NCBI GenBank assembly: GCA_024704765.1
Contig: JAKMXF010000044.1
Span: 310,001 to 374,000, forward strand
Direction of reading: 5' to 3'
Length of the DNA: 64,000 bases
Source of the DNA: Oopsacas minuta
Lineage: Eukaryota > Porifera > Hexactinellida > Lyssacinosida > Leucopsacidae
Numbering within the stretch: position 1 is the first letter of the stretch; the number at the start of each line of letters is the position of its first letter. The notes beneath the pieces were generated by a model. It saw nothing but the letters and a program-made list of their open reading frames with translations, had not been told where the DNA came from and did no database searches. Of the stretch, positions 55,119 through 64,000 are shown piece by piece. Position numbers and translations under genes: made by a program.

Positions 55119-57135
55119 TGCTAGTTAGGGGGAAAGAAAATAATAACTGGCGCATATGAACATTTGAAAAGTGAAATATTTCAAACTTGGATAGTACATT
55201 ATATAGCATCACTTTAGTCTAATGAATAATAGGCACACAAAAATATAAATCTGAGAAAAAGGGAAAAATGAAACTTGGTAGATCTCTTGAATGAATGTAA
55301 CGGTACATTATCTTACCATGGTTATGCATATGCTGAAGAGTAAAAGAACTAATGTACTGCTTGTGATGTTAGATGTTGTACATTCTTTTCATACCATTGG
55401 TCTGGAAAACCTTGAACCCAGACAGACTTTAGACAGGCTAGTTGCTAAGATTAGGAAAAAAAACTATAAAAGAGAACGGGATACAGCAAATGTGGATTTG
55501 GTCTTAAAAGGCCTATCTTACACTATGGATGTGAATAATAAAAATATTTATTGTGAAACATATAAATTGTAGAATTTCAGTGAAAATATATGCCTCCGTA
55601 CAAATACTTCGTTTAGGTATTCGTATTAATTAAACTCTACAACTGGATATACAAATATAAGGTTGCACAATTAAGTATTTATGTGTTTGGGATTGGTTTA
55701 TTATCAGTGCAGTGTGCGGCTGTTTGCAGGTATTCAAGCGTTTTGGTGAGTTCTTGTGTTCATTGACACGCTCAGATCTACAAAAAACTGCATTTGATAG
55801 TATTAATTATCATCTAAATATTTCGTGCTTCTTGTATAATATGCAAATATGTAGAAACCCTGTTATATACTCACTTTACATGTGTTTTGTACAATAAAAT
55901 CTGTGAAATACTCAAAGGTAGATACGAGATATATATATATATATACGTATATGCAATTTTCGTACTTTATGTATCAATAATTGAGATTAAAACATAATGG
56001 TTGTTTGTATGGTTGTTTGTATGATTGTTTGTATGAATTACAGATGAACAGATATACGGCAAATGTCAGGAGAAAATATTGTATAGTATCCTGGATTCCT
56101 GGGCGTTGTCCGACACAGCCATAAAATACTATATTAAAATAAATGCTTTCTAATTATGTAATAACAATATATTATTATTATGAATGGTAGATTCTTCCCA
56201 TGTAATTCTATACATTCTATTTGTAGTGCAATTTTGTGTACAATTTTAGTGCGTTCTATAATCCTTTCTCAGTATGTATGACATATAGGATAGACAGTAT
56301 ATAGAGACATGACATAAATGCCAATTCGCATTACTTACTAGATTGGGTTGGTATTTCACAATTCTGGGTTATTATTCAATTTGCCCTAGAAGGCTATATT
56401 ATACGCAGGTATTTGATACCAAAATGTGTTTTCTAATCACTGTTTCAATAAAAAAAGGCTCTATAAACACAAATACGCAAGTAACCAACTAAAATTGTAC
56501 ACAAATATCTGTTTACTTACAGAAACAAATAAATTAACAAACTTGAAAACAGAAGGTAATTGAGATTTAACAATTTTGAATATTTCAAATGTCAAAAAAT
56601 GGTCTCCAGGGAATAAATATCGATCCGAAGTTTCACGAAGCCAAATTTCGACTGTCAAACTCTATATTGTGCAACCATATGTTCAATGATACCTGCACCT
56701 CGGGTTTATAATTACATCATTTCAAGGAATATGAGCTAGCAAGAATTCAGAAAAATAAAACTGTAATGATTTGTTCCCTCATGATGAAGGGATTTCTTCT
56801 CTCTAACTAATGGAAGTATTGTCAAGTATTGAGCAACTCACTACAAATAAACTTCCTTCAATTTTAATCTTAAATATCTGAAGATTCCAATACTGCGGTG
56901 ATGTAGGAGTAAATATTCTCAAATATTTCATTTACCTGACACGTATATTTCCCCTGCTACAGGTAACATAATAGATACAGATTCCTCCAGTACATAGATA
57001 CATTGTGTTCAAATATAATATAAATTCAAGAAAGACATGAAATACGATAAGTGCGTACGTTTATGAATCCTATAGACTTAGTAGTAACAGATCTATAGTT
57101 GAAATTAAGAGATAATTATTTGTATAATTAAAATC
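55119..57135. other. Long gene-poor stretch with a candidate exon
   Basis: 56521-56661 (minus) is a 47-codon open frame with an AG acceptor and a GTAAGT donor, phase 0 at both ends, reading SerLeuThrValGluIleTrpLeuArgGlu at its start. It may be an exon of an unfound gene. The plus-strand frames at 55291 and 55712 have no recognisable content. A TA microsatellite occurs at 55928-55945. Confidence 0.35.
55999..56036. repeat. Short tandem repeat, 12-base unit, three copies
   Basis: The unit tggttgtttgta is repeated about three times with one base change in the last copies. Confidence 0.75.
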
Positions 57136-57621
57136 TCAATATTGCATCTGACTTAAAGCTTGTAGATATTGTATTCTGCTCTGAATAGCTTGTTTCACCC
57201 ATAAAAGCTCAAAACTTAATTGTCCACGTAGCTTCAATAACTCATCTCTATCACTTGGGTATTCTTGTAAGATAGTATGACTAGCATCCATGGTTGTTAT
57301 TGGGGAAGCTATTATAGATTCTTGTAAACTAACATCAGAGGTATCTTGAATCGGGCGAGTTGATATTATAATTTCATTGGGTTGTGTTAGATCTTCAACT
57401 TCTGCACTAATATTATTTATTTGATATTCTTGTGTCTGAGATACTGTAGGATAGCATAGAGATTTGCTGCTGGGCCAACTAACAGAGTTATTAGTTAATT
57501 CATTTTCAATCTCCATAAAGACATCATTATATTCTTTTCTTACATTTTGTATGATGTCTCTCCTTTTTAGATAGCCTCTAAGAACTGATTGTAACTCAAT
57601 TATGAATCCTTCCGTATCCAT
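57136..57621 (-). CDS. IQCC: IQCC-like, IQ-motif protein
   Basis: Intronless, 161 residues, ATG 57621. Residues 8-24 form an IQ-like calmodulin-binding helix (LeuGlnSerValLeuArgGlyTyrLeuLysArgArg). A polar, poorly conserved middle follows. The C-terminus GluLeuLeuLysLeuArgGlyGlnLeu, SerPheGluLeuLeuTrpValLysGlnAlaIleGlnSerArg then IleGlnTyrLeu matches the conserved block of IQCC. Human IQCC is much longer because of disordered sequence. Its function is not established; the gene is found mainly in ciliated animals. The assignment rests on the two conserved ends. Confidence 0.75.
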   Translation of the reverse strand: MDTEGFIIELQSVLRGYLKRRDIIQNVRKEYNDVFMEIENELTNNSVSWPSSKSLCYPTVSQTQEYQINNISAEVEDLTQPNEIIISTRPIQDTSDVSLQESIIASPITTMDASHTILQEYPSDRDELLKLRGQLSFELLWVKQAIQSRIQYLQALSQMQY

Positions 57622-58146
57622 GGTTGGTAACTATATATATATTTCCCACAATTCAATAGAGTAATATCAGCCTATTGAAGGAGAAATATTCAATCTTTTC
57701 TCTATAATCTATAAATTAATGCCTACTGTTGCGGAATATTTAACAACATCCACTGCTGCAAAATTTTATAACGGGCTGTGACAAAGTTCTCAAACTATAA
57801 ATTTCACAATCATGAGATTCGTAATATATCCCAATATCCAATCCTAATAAATAGGTATATGTTGCTATGAAAGACCAAGGTGTGTGTAGTCAGTATACTA
57901 TACGTTGAAATCGTGATAGAATTATTGCAATAGCCTTTGATAAACCTAATTCTTGAGTGAGAAGTTAAAGAACAAGATAATTTGAAGCCAATAATTATTA
58001 ATACATTCGGAATAATAATGTTAGTCATATACGTAGTTCACCTGTCAGTTTATAATAATTAAGTGCAAATTGGTTGATGTATCAATTGAAAGAACCAGTA
58101 AGCTCAAGTTTAAAATTGTAAAACTGTTCATCATTTTATGAGTGCA
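57622..58146. other. Short intergenic region
   Basis: Between IQCC and CFAP418. AT-rich; no gene recognised. Confidence 0.4.
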
Positions 58147-58704
58147 TTATTGGTTATGTTTTCCACAAACCCATTTAAACTTGAGTGAAATATTATCCGT
58201 AACTTTCAAAATATCTTGTACAGATATCCAGGTGCATTGACATGCATAAGCTCTGCTGCCTTTCAACAGTTTGGTTTCTGAAATTAACTTTAACTTATCA
58301 GGCATGTGATTCCTGAAAAATAGATAATCAGTTGATTGAGTCCATTTCCTGTTATCAATTGAGATAATACTAAAGTCACAAGATGTACAACGAATATTGT
58401 CACAGGCTTTGAGAATGAAATTTGAAGATTTACCCATAGTTCTTTTGGTACCAGCAAGATACAGCTGATCGCATTTATTAATAGGTTTATGTTGCGTTAT
58501 TTGATGCGATATTGATGTCAATTTTCTTGAAGGTGGAGAATTTTCAATTTGGTTAATATCTTCTAATAACATTTCTACTTCTATGTCTATCTCTTCCTGA
58601 CGAGGTTTTTCCGAATAAGGGACGGGGGATTTTGAAGGGGACAGTATATATCTAGATTCAACTTCATCCAGCAAATTGTCTAATTCCGCATCCACATGAT
58701 TCAT
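58147..58704 (-). CDS. CFAP418: CFAP418 (C8orf37), photoreceptor/cilium protein
   Basis: Intronless, 185 residues from ATG 58704 (MetAsnHisValAspAlaGluLeuAspAsnLeuLeuAspGluValGlu). This start gives the family's N-terminal signature; the open frame extends 21 codons upstream with no similarity. The conserved C-terminal domain is complete: AlaCysAspAsnIleArgCysThrSerCysAspPhe, SerThrAspTyrLeuPhePheArgAsnHisMetPro, GlySerArgAlaTyrAlaCysGlnCysThrTrp, and TrpValCysGlyLysHis near the end. Human CFAP418 is 207 residues. Defects in it cause retinal dystrophy and Bardet-Biedl-like disease, and it acts in membrane organisation at photoreceptor outer segments and at the ciliary base. A foldback repeat starts 83 bp upstream. 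Confidence 0.95.
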   Translation of the reverse strand: MNHVDAELDNLLDEVESRYILSPSKSPVPYSEKPRQEEIDIEVEMLLEDINQIENSPPSRKLTSISHQITQHKPINKCDQLYLAGTKRTMGKSSNFILKACDNIRCTSCDFSIISIDNRKWTQSTDYLFFRNHMPDKLKLISETKLLKGSRAYACQCTWISVQDILKVTDNISLKFKWVCGKHNQ

Positions 58705-58786
58705 TATAATAATAATTATATTGCTAGAATATTTTCTACAAATTGCTATTTGATAATGTATAACCATAGTAGATATTCACTGTTTA

Positions 58787-59548
58787 TAACCATGGATTAC
58801 TACAAGTCTATTAAATTTGGTAGGCAATTTAATATTCTCGATAACATCGAATTGGTACATTTTGGCTCGAATAAATCTATTATTGATAGATAATAATCCA
58901 CGCAAGTCATGTGATCTAACTATTACCAATTCGAAATTACGTATACTACATACCCAACTTCCCACACCCTTGTAATACATTTTGATACATTTTGATACGA
59001 TTTCTCTATCCGGTGTGACATAATCGTGAATATACCCATATTTGGTCATTATCAGGATATACACCATAGTGCTTAGAGATACCGTCTCAAGCTGTATTAC
59101 AAGGGTATGGGAAGTTGGGTATGTAGTACATATTGGCTGGACTGATTTGACCAAAACTCTCGCGACAATCGAGTTATAAGTGGAGATTGGCCAAAAAATG
59201 TGCCACCCACGGTATCTAGTATAATCAATAACGTGACAGCTTTATAATTAGAAAAATGTATATTTTATGTATAAACATCCTCAGATTACTTGATATTAAT
59301 CCTGAAATCAAAGACGCATTAGCGATCTTTTATCAGAGCTATTAAAATGGGGAGATTTTGGCCACATGTTGCCCTTTGAACCAAACAAATGGTGTCATTT
59401 CGAACTAGTAATAGTTAGATCACATGACTTGTGTTGATCATTATCTATCAATATTAGATTTATTCGAGGCAAAATGTACCAATTCGATATTATCGAGAAT
59501 ATAAAATTTTGCCTACCAAAATGAATAGCTTGAAGTAATCCATGGTTA
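58787..59548. repeat. Nested foldback: ~150-bp outer arms and 35-bp inner arms
   Basis: Outer arms 58787-58937 and 59398-59548 are diverged inverted repeats (taaccatggattac, attcgaatt-type core, gttagatcacatgact in both). Inside, 58944-58978 and 59094-59128 pair over 35 bp with one mismatch (tactacatacccaacttccc). The centre (59000-59090, 59130-59397) is unique. No coding capacity. It lies just upstream of CFAP418. Confidence 0.8.
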
Positions 59549-60021
59549 GGAATATATGGTCAGTGAACAGGCTATAGCTACGTAGGCTGTGAATTCTATT
59601 GTATAACATTCCTGGGTATTGAAGAATTTTAGTACGCCTTAAACAATTCAATAAAATATGTACGTATGTACAAATCTTGTACTAATATAATCCTAGGGAA
59701 CTCGAGTTATAGATGAATTCTGCCACACACAACCGCCGCCCCCCCCCCCTGTGTAGCGGATGTATAATTACGTGCCCGTAACAAATATAGATACAAATAT
59801 AGAAAAATTAAGTTTTTATATAAAATTATATTAATTATGTCTGGAATCTCACTAGAGTGACAAACATAACAGCTAAAAGACTAGCAACAAATAAACATTT
59901 CTACAAAAGCTAAAATAGTAACACATTGTATAAAATTATTGAAAAGTGGTAATAAGAAGCTTCGCTGGCAACTATAGTACTCTTGTTAGTAAGTGATCCG
60001 CGTAGCAGTGAGTCTATATAT
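59549..60021. other. Intergenic, no gene seen
   Basis: AT-rich apart from a C-run near 59735-59748. It includes the 3' flank of the proline-rich gene. Confidence 0.4.
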
Positions 60022-61563
60022 CTAACTAATGGTATCGCTATTCACGAAATTGTTGATGTGAGGAGGTAGAGAAATGGGAGGAGGGATATTAGCTCTATTC
60101 TGTCTGAGGAGAGTATTATTCCCGCTGTTCTGTTGGATGATACAAGGATGGTCAGAGTTCTTTGAGATTTGTGAAGCAGAGTTGGTGTCAACTTCTGGGG
60201 TAGTAATACTCGTCGAGGTGGGAGACATCTTGGTCTGTGGGGTATTCTCTAAGGGTTGTACTCCTAGAGAGTCCTCTGAAGGAGGGGCACCTTGAAATTG
60301 GAAAAGTGCCCTCCTGGACTGTTGGCGTTTCTCCGGTTCAATCATATGTTGTTGGTAATAAGGAACATGTCCCTGCTGATAGAAACTGTTAGCAGTTGGA
60401 ACGAATTGAGGGTAAAACGGATTGAAATTAGCAGAGATACAAGGCAGTATATTATCAGTACGGTAATGAGGAGCTGTTGTCATGCTAGAGTGAGGAGCTT
60501 GTTGTAGCAACATCTCTCCAGGGACTGTTTGGGGTACTACAGGGTCCACTTTTGATTTCTTAATCATGGATGGATCCTCACTCGATTTAGTAGCAGTTTC
60601 TAGGTCCCGTTTACGGAGAGCTTCCTTCTTACTAGTGCGATGTGTCTTTGTCTTACCGCTAGGAGCAGATACTGGTGGTTGTAGGGTTGTGAGAGCCTCT
60701 TGTACAGCATATGGAATGAATATAGATGGACGCTGACAGTTAGGATCATAAGGAAATATATGATCAATGTTGGGGTAGGATTGAGTGGGGATGAGGGTCT
60801 GTCTGGGACCTGAATACATATCAGGGTATACTAGGGTATCCTGACCAGTACCCGTTAAGGGGGCGTAAGGAGCGGATCCAGGTTGTAGAGGGACATATAC
60901 CTGTTGGTAAGGAGGAGCTGAGTGAGGTATAAAGCCGTGAGTGAGGTAACAGGGACACTGCTGGAAGGAGAGATGGTCTTCTAGGACAGGACGTGTCAGC
61001 TGATATCCTCCTGGTGGGACATGGACGAGTAGAGGATTGGTTTGGGGATTGAGGGATGTTGAGCTAGGGTGAAGTTCAGTGGGGTGAGACATCTGTACAA
61101 GAGAGGGGTAGCTCTGTTCATGGTAATAAGGGAGACCAGCTGTTGGGGGGAGTCTGGAGAGAGGTGGGAGTAAGTTAGGACCAGAGTCTTGTTTCTGCGG
61201 TTTCTGAGTTGGAGGGAGCTGCTTTAGACACGCCTTCTTGTTTTCATTACGCTTATTGGGACCAGAGATAGGGTTGAGGGGAGGATGAGAATTAGTGACA
61301 GTACCCTCAACAAAGTCCTGTCTAGAAGTGTCTGGTTGATCTATGTTAGTGAGGAAGTGAGGATCTTGAGAATCACCCCTGGGAAGCACTATCGATTGGT
61401 CTATAGGAACGAAACGGGGAATAGGACCTTCTACTTCCGTTATAGTTGGTTGTAACTCATCAGCTGATGCTATTTCAGTGAGAGGATCGTCACTGGTGAT
61501 GTTCGAGAGCAGTCTCTCACTATCTGTAGCAGTAGGCAGCGAGTAGTGGTCTACGCTCTGCAT
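60022..61563 (-). CDS. Proline/glutamine-rich disordered protein, unrecognised
   Basis: Intact single frame of 513 residues, ATG 61563. I do not recognise it. It is dominated by Pro, Gln, Ser and Tyr (ProProTyrGlnGlnValTyrVal, TyrTyrGlnGlnHisMet). One basic patch near residue 295-325 (LysThrLysThrHisArgThrSerLysLysGluAlaLeuArgLysArg, then LysLysSerLysValAspPro) looks like a nuclear localisation signal. No folded domain is evident. The composition is that of transcription co-regulators or RNA-granule proteins, but no function can be claimed. The higher GC of this stretch and the long intact frame argue that it is a real gene. It may have further exons upstream. Confidence 0.7.
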   Translation of the reverse strand: MQSVDHYSLPTATDSERLLSNITSDDPLTEIASADELQPTITEVEGPIPRFVPIDQSIVLPRGDSQDPHFLTNIDQPDTSRQDFVEGTVTNSHPPLNPISGPNKRNENKKACLKQLPPTQKPQKQDSGPNLLPPLSRLPPTAGLPYYHEQSYPSLVQMSHPTELHPSSTSLNPQTNPLLVHVPPGGYQLTRPVLEDHLSFQQCPCYLTHGFIPHSAPPYQQVYVPLQPGSAPYAPLTGTGQDTLVYPDMYSGPRQTLIPTQSYPNIDHIFPYDPNCQRPSIFIPYAVQEALTTLQPPVSAPSGKTKTHRTSKKEALRKRDLETATKSSEDPSMIKKSKVDPVVPQTVPGEMLLQQAPHSSMTTAPHYRTDNILPCISANFNPFYPQFVPTANSFYQQGHVPYYQQHMIEPEKRQQSRRALFQFQGAPPSEDSLGVQPLENTPQTKMSPTSTSITTPEVDTNSASQISKNSDHPCIIQQNSGNNTLLRQNRANIPPPISLPPHINNFVNSDTIS

Positions 61564-62824
61564 TGGGTAATGAGCTTATGTGGATATAATATATTATTTA
61601 ACGCGTATATAGGATGAATTATTCTAATCTGTAAATGATCAGAACGGGAATATTTAAGGAGATGAGACCCAAGCCTATCACTGAATTTGGGAGTACTTCA
61701 TATAGGAAAGATGTATTAGCTAAGTTCCACCCACCACCCAAGAAGGGAAGGTATATAATCAGAAGAATACACTCACACTTAGAAGAGAGGTATTGAATAC
61801 ATTCATTTTCTATTATTACAAATATTCAAGTTATGCTCATTCATAAAAGATTTGATCAAATTTCCTATTAAAATGCTTGAGTGTAATAGAATTCATGATT
61901 ATACATACTCTACAGGTCATTAGATCTCCAGATTAATGATCGTTCCATGAATCAATAAACCAGCAAGTTATGGTGCAACTTGAGTAAATAATATTCAAAC
62001 TTTAAACGTAAATGTAATTCAAGCCTGGAGAGTGGACTGGTACATGAGTCGGTGCTTGTCTTAACTGCCACACCAGTTGTGCCGATATAAATCATAATCT
62101 TGTATATTAAATCTCGACGGATTTTGTTTTATGGGTTTGTCCAAGTTGATCGAAGAATTGGTAAGAGCTACGTACTTGAAAATTGGCATGTGTATGTAAC
62201 TTGGTAAAACTTAGATGAAATGATAATTTAATAGCGGTTTGTATTCGAAATTCATACTTGGAAATAAAATAAAAATTGAAGAAATAAATATTATAATAGT
62301 TGTGAATGTGTTAGTATTTTAGAAAATTAATATAACCAATCGAGCAACTAAAACACGTAATGAAGTTATAAATTCAAATCCTTACCAAGTACCAACAGCT
62401 TGAGGAACACATTAAGTCCATAGTGATGTTCGCATTCCCCAAAATTGTTACTCAATCATCTCAGCATAATTGTATTAGAAGTACGTAATAATCTGCAAGT
62501 AATTTTGCTTAATAAAAGAATACAAAATTCATTAAAAGCAATTAAATTTGCATTTCAAGGATGTAAACTTGTTCTCTGAAATGTTATTACGTATCATAAT
62601 TAAATCTTGAAAATCCATTGTAATTGCAAATGTGAACTGTGAATTAGCTAAAGGTAAAATAGAAATTTATAAATTACTGGAGATTTGGAAATTTAGAGCA
62701 AATTTTGTGTAAGAGTTTTCCGTGTAAAAGAATTTCGTGGGTTACATAAAACAAGAAATCAAAATATCCATGGTTGTAGTAAATGGAAAATCAAAAAAAT
62801 TATTAAAAGCCTAAAGCAGTTGTC

Positions 62825-63073
62825 CGCGAAATATTTGTACAATTTAGTATTCGATATAAGCGGGTATTTCGATATGTAGAACTCGGATAAGACGTACCTT
62901 TGGTTTGTACTTTTCCCAAAACAGATCATCAATTTCCTTGTATAGAAAAAATATTCGGATAAGACGTACTTAGCTTCAGTTATGGATAGTACGTACTATT
63001 TTTGTTTCCCGAGAGGCGTACGTCTAATCCGAGCTCTACTGTATCCATGTTCGATATAACTAGAGCTGACTGC
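62825..63073. mobile_element. Pogo-like MITE remnant interrupted by another MITE
   Basis: Outer pieces match the element at 53763-53932. Read in reverse, 63073-63044 gives tgcagtcagctctagttata, then tcgaacatgga; 62872-62825 gives atatcgaaatacccgcttat and continues to a degenerate acaaatat. Between them sits 62873-63043. Confidence 0.7.
62873..63043. mobile_element. Inner MITE, relative of 21066-21221
   Basis: About 171 bp. The right end read in reverse is TACAGTAGAGCTCGGATTAG and the left end is TATGTAGAACTCGGATAAG. The interior shares gtttcccgag, actatttttgttt and aaatattcggataagacgta with the 21066 copy in the opposite orientation. Confidence 0.75.
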
Positions 63074-64000
63074 AATACGTACCATGTATAGGGCGTAAGG
63101 CGATCCTTAATAAATTATCCCTATACATAATTCCCGATCTTTCCTTTAAAAAGGATTGACGATCATGGGTGCGATAATTTATTGAGGGTCGAATTACACA
63201 CTAATAATTTCAAAATATGTGTATTCATTCAATCCCTAACATTCTTGCGATCTATTCTATATAGTGAAACCGCACTATACAAAACACTCGTGGGACCGAA
63301 AACTACCAGCTATATACTTAAATAGAGGTGTTCCCCAGGGATGTATTGTGGGGAACGTGAACGCGCTTCTTTATGGATAATTTAACTGTATTTTCAGTTT
63401 AGAAATTATAATTTAACATTTTATGGCCAAGTAATATATTTTTGTATTATCCTATTTTGTGTTAATATCGTTTTCATGTTGGATTGCTTATTATCCTTCG
63501 ATTTTCAACTAACAAGTACTAAATATGATAGCATCCACGTTTTTGTACTCGGAATCTTCCACAATTAATGAAAATATCTTGTATCTCAAAGGATGTAGAC
63601 AAGTTTGGGAACCTAGGATATCAAAAAGATGCAGAAATTAGTGGAGGAGGGGGCAGTGCTTTGGAGTGTTCCCTTACTTCTATACTTAGGAATACACCCC
63701 TGGTGTTCCCTAATGAGAGGGTAAAGTAGTCATTAGCTCCCCAACTGTAGTACAGGAGTATAATTATCACACACTAGTGATTCTTAAACTATTAAATTTT
63801 AAGTACACTCTTGTGCCTATGAATTGCGTAATACATATATTTTGCCTAAGATAATGTATTGAAATAATTAATTGGATGATAATAAACACCACATGGCCAT
63901 TACTCAGATGAATGGCATGTAGAACTGATACATTTACCACCAACAGCCTTATTAATATTCTCTCGATAATTAAAATTAACCTTCATCATTAATATATGAA

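Larger units (their letters stand above)
61564..64000. other. Gene-poor right edge with nested MITEs
   Basis: No gene supported. It holds the nested pair of pogo-like elements at 62825-63073. Other sequence is AT-rich without recognised repeat ends. Confidence 0.4.

Noticed and set aside
55291-55897. Plus-strand frames of 93 and 61 codons
   Set aside because: No recognisable content, AT-rich codon use and no splice evidence; most likely chance.
56940-57015. Exon-like frame with a GTAAA donor downstream of IQCC
   Set aside because: The frame has an upstream stop with no AG acceptor between, so it cannot be an internal exon.
1-64000. CRISPR arrays, prokaryotic operons, rRNA genes
   Set aside because: The window is clearly eukaryotic nuclear DNA with spliced genes; no spaced direct repeats or ribosomal sequence seen.

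Overview
This is nuclear DNA from an animal, AT-rich at roughly one third GC. The genes are metazoan: BBS4, NCKAP1, an ESRP-type splicing-factor exon, N-acylethanolamine acid amidase, HAP40/F8A, TRIM-NHL relatives, and the cilium genes DNAAF6, IQCC and CFAP418. Introns are few and short, with canonical GT/AG ends. Most genes are single-exon. The mobile DNA is Tc1/mariner, Harbinger and many short inverted-repeat elements. I cannot name the species. A small-genome, early-branching animal such as a sponge would fit, but that is a guess.

Layout. 1-16.2 kb is gene-poor and dominated by four broken Tc1/mariner-superfamily elements (one DD34E, two DD37E, one DD41D) and a complete but decayed Harbinger element (13412-16168). 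The only recognisable host coding piece there is one ESRP-like exon on the minus strand (8385-8780). From 17 kb to 61.6 kb the DNA is gene-dense, and almost every gene lies on the minus strand: a serine racemase-like enzyme (copy A), BBS4, an SFI1-like protein, NCKAP1, a PIN-like protein, an acid amidase, a second serine racemase-like enzyme (copy B), a decayed TRIM gene, a 209-residue protein, a coiled-coil protein, HAP40, DNAAF6, a five-exon Nudix/CCCH/WD40 protein, IQCC, CFAP418 and a proline-rich protein. Only two genes are on the plus strand: an unrecognised 415-residue ORF at 26.2-27.5 kb and a coiled-coil/DUSP/ubiquitin-like protein at 45.9-47.0 kb. 61.6-64 kb holds nested short elements and no gene I can support.

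Themes. At least five of about seventeen genes belong to the cilium or centrosome (BBS4, SFI1, DNAAF6, IQCC, CFAP418). They are separate transcription units, so this may be chance. The two serine racemase-like genes, 18 kb apart, share a sharply bounded, almost identical 3' end over an otherwise diverged body, which points to gene conversion. Two nested insertions can be read directly because an unoccupied relative of the target lies in the same window. Several short-element families share CAGTAGA-type ends and probably belong to one pogo/Tigger-like group. The least familiar coding object is the gene at 51.0-55.1 kb, which joins a Nudix-like domain, a perfect CCCH zinc finger and a WD40-like propeller in one open frame across four phase-0 introns. 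No prokaryote-type defence system, CRISPR array, rRNA or tRNA was seen.
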